A DNA stretch of 6,284 nt, from contig CALCVR010000059.1 in NCBI GenBank assembly GCA_937905915.1, positions 1 to 6,284 on the forward strand, written 5' to 3'. A program made the translations under genes and the position numbers. The stretch is from an uncultured Eubacteriaceae bacterium (GTDB lineage: Bacteria > Bacillota > Clostridia > Oscillospirales > Acutalibacteraceae). Position 1 is the first letter of the stretch; every line of letters begins with the position of its first letter. Below are positions 6,196 through 6,284 of this stretch, piece by piece. Below the pieces are notes generated by a model. The model ran no database searches. It was not told the DNA's origin and saw only the letters and a program-made list of their open reading frames with translations.

Positions 6196-6235
6196 AAGGA
6201 CGAATCTGTGCTTTTAGCACAGATTCGTCCTTTTT
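6194..6235 (+). terminator. Strong intrinsic terminator ending the transporter operon
   Basis: A perfect 18-bp stem pairs 6194-6211 with 6217-6234 around the 5-nt loop TTTTA, followed by a T-run to 6235. The left arm starts inside the TAA stop codon of the ATPase gene. Its outer part (AAAAGGAC...GTCCTTTT) and T-rich loop resemble the terminator at 541-572. The A-rich and T-rich feet would also allow use from the other strand. Confidence 0.9.
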
Positions 6236-6245
6236 GTATTACGAA

Positions 6246-6268
6246 AACCACTCGCAAGGCGAGTGGTT
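6246..6268. repeat. Isolated 10-bp palindrome (hairpin) of unknown role
   Basis: AACCACTCGC (6246-6255) and GCGAGTGGTT (6259-6268) form a perfect 10-bp stem around an AAG loop. On the + strand no T-run follows. On the - strand the right arm runs on into TT (four Ts in all), too weak for a confident terminator. It lies 11 bp past the operon terminator at the window edge. It could be a terminator for a gene converging from the right, a REP-like element, or the subterminal hairpin of an IS200/IS605-type element. The sequence stops before this can be told. Confidence 0.5.
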
Positions 6269-6284
6269 CCAAAGAAGGCTAATG

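Noticed and set aside
1..6284. CRISPR array, tRNA or rRNA genes
   Set aside because: No regularly spaced direct repeats and no cloverleaf or rRNA-like sequence were seen on reading both strands.

Overview
The window looks like chromosome of an anaerobic, moderate-GC Gram-positive bacterium of the Clostridia. This rests on strong AGGAG-type ribosome binding sites, TTG starts, compact intrinsic terminators, a class A flavodiiron protein of the clostridial FprA type, a short cytidylate-kinase-like protein, and an anaerobic CbiK-type chelatase. The assignment is an inference from gene content; no rRNA or marker gene is present.

Layout. Positions 1-534 hold the C-terminal effector domain of a LysR-type regulator whose DNA-binding part lies off the left edge. 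A two-way terminator (541-572) separates it from a convergent minus-strand flavodiiron gene (1724 down to 584). That gene is broken: its three blocks lie in three different frames, and each junction has lost about a dozen codons. The divergent intergenic region (1725-1998) holds candidate promoters for both directions. A cytidylate-kinase-like gene (1999-2604) follows.

Positions 2624-6235 form one transcription unit. A near-consensus promoter (2624-2652) is followed within about ten bases by an intrinsic-terminator-like hairpin (2661-2701). Four tightly packed genes come next: a CbiK-like chelatase (2732-3460), a lipoprotein substrate-binding protein (3476-4468), a FecCD/BtuC-type permease (4416-5456) and its ATPase (5449-6195). 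A strong terminator overlaps the last stop codon. Together the three transporter genes encode a complete type II ABC importer of the class that carries iron-siderophores, heme or cobalamin. The chelatase-like protein has no signal peptide and presumably acts in the cytoplasm on the imported metal or tetrapyrrole. It keeps the two metal-ligand histidines but seems to lack the acidic ligand and a neighbouring histidine, so its reaction is uncertain.

The right edge carries a separate 10-bp palindrome of unknown role. The most interesting parts are the altered chelatase tied to an importer, the promoter that runs straight into a terminator, and the twice-deleted flavodiiron gene.
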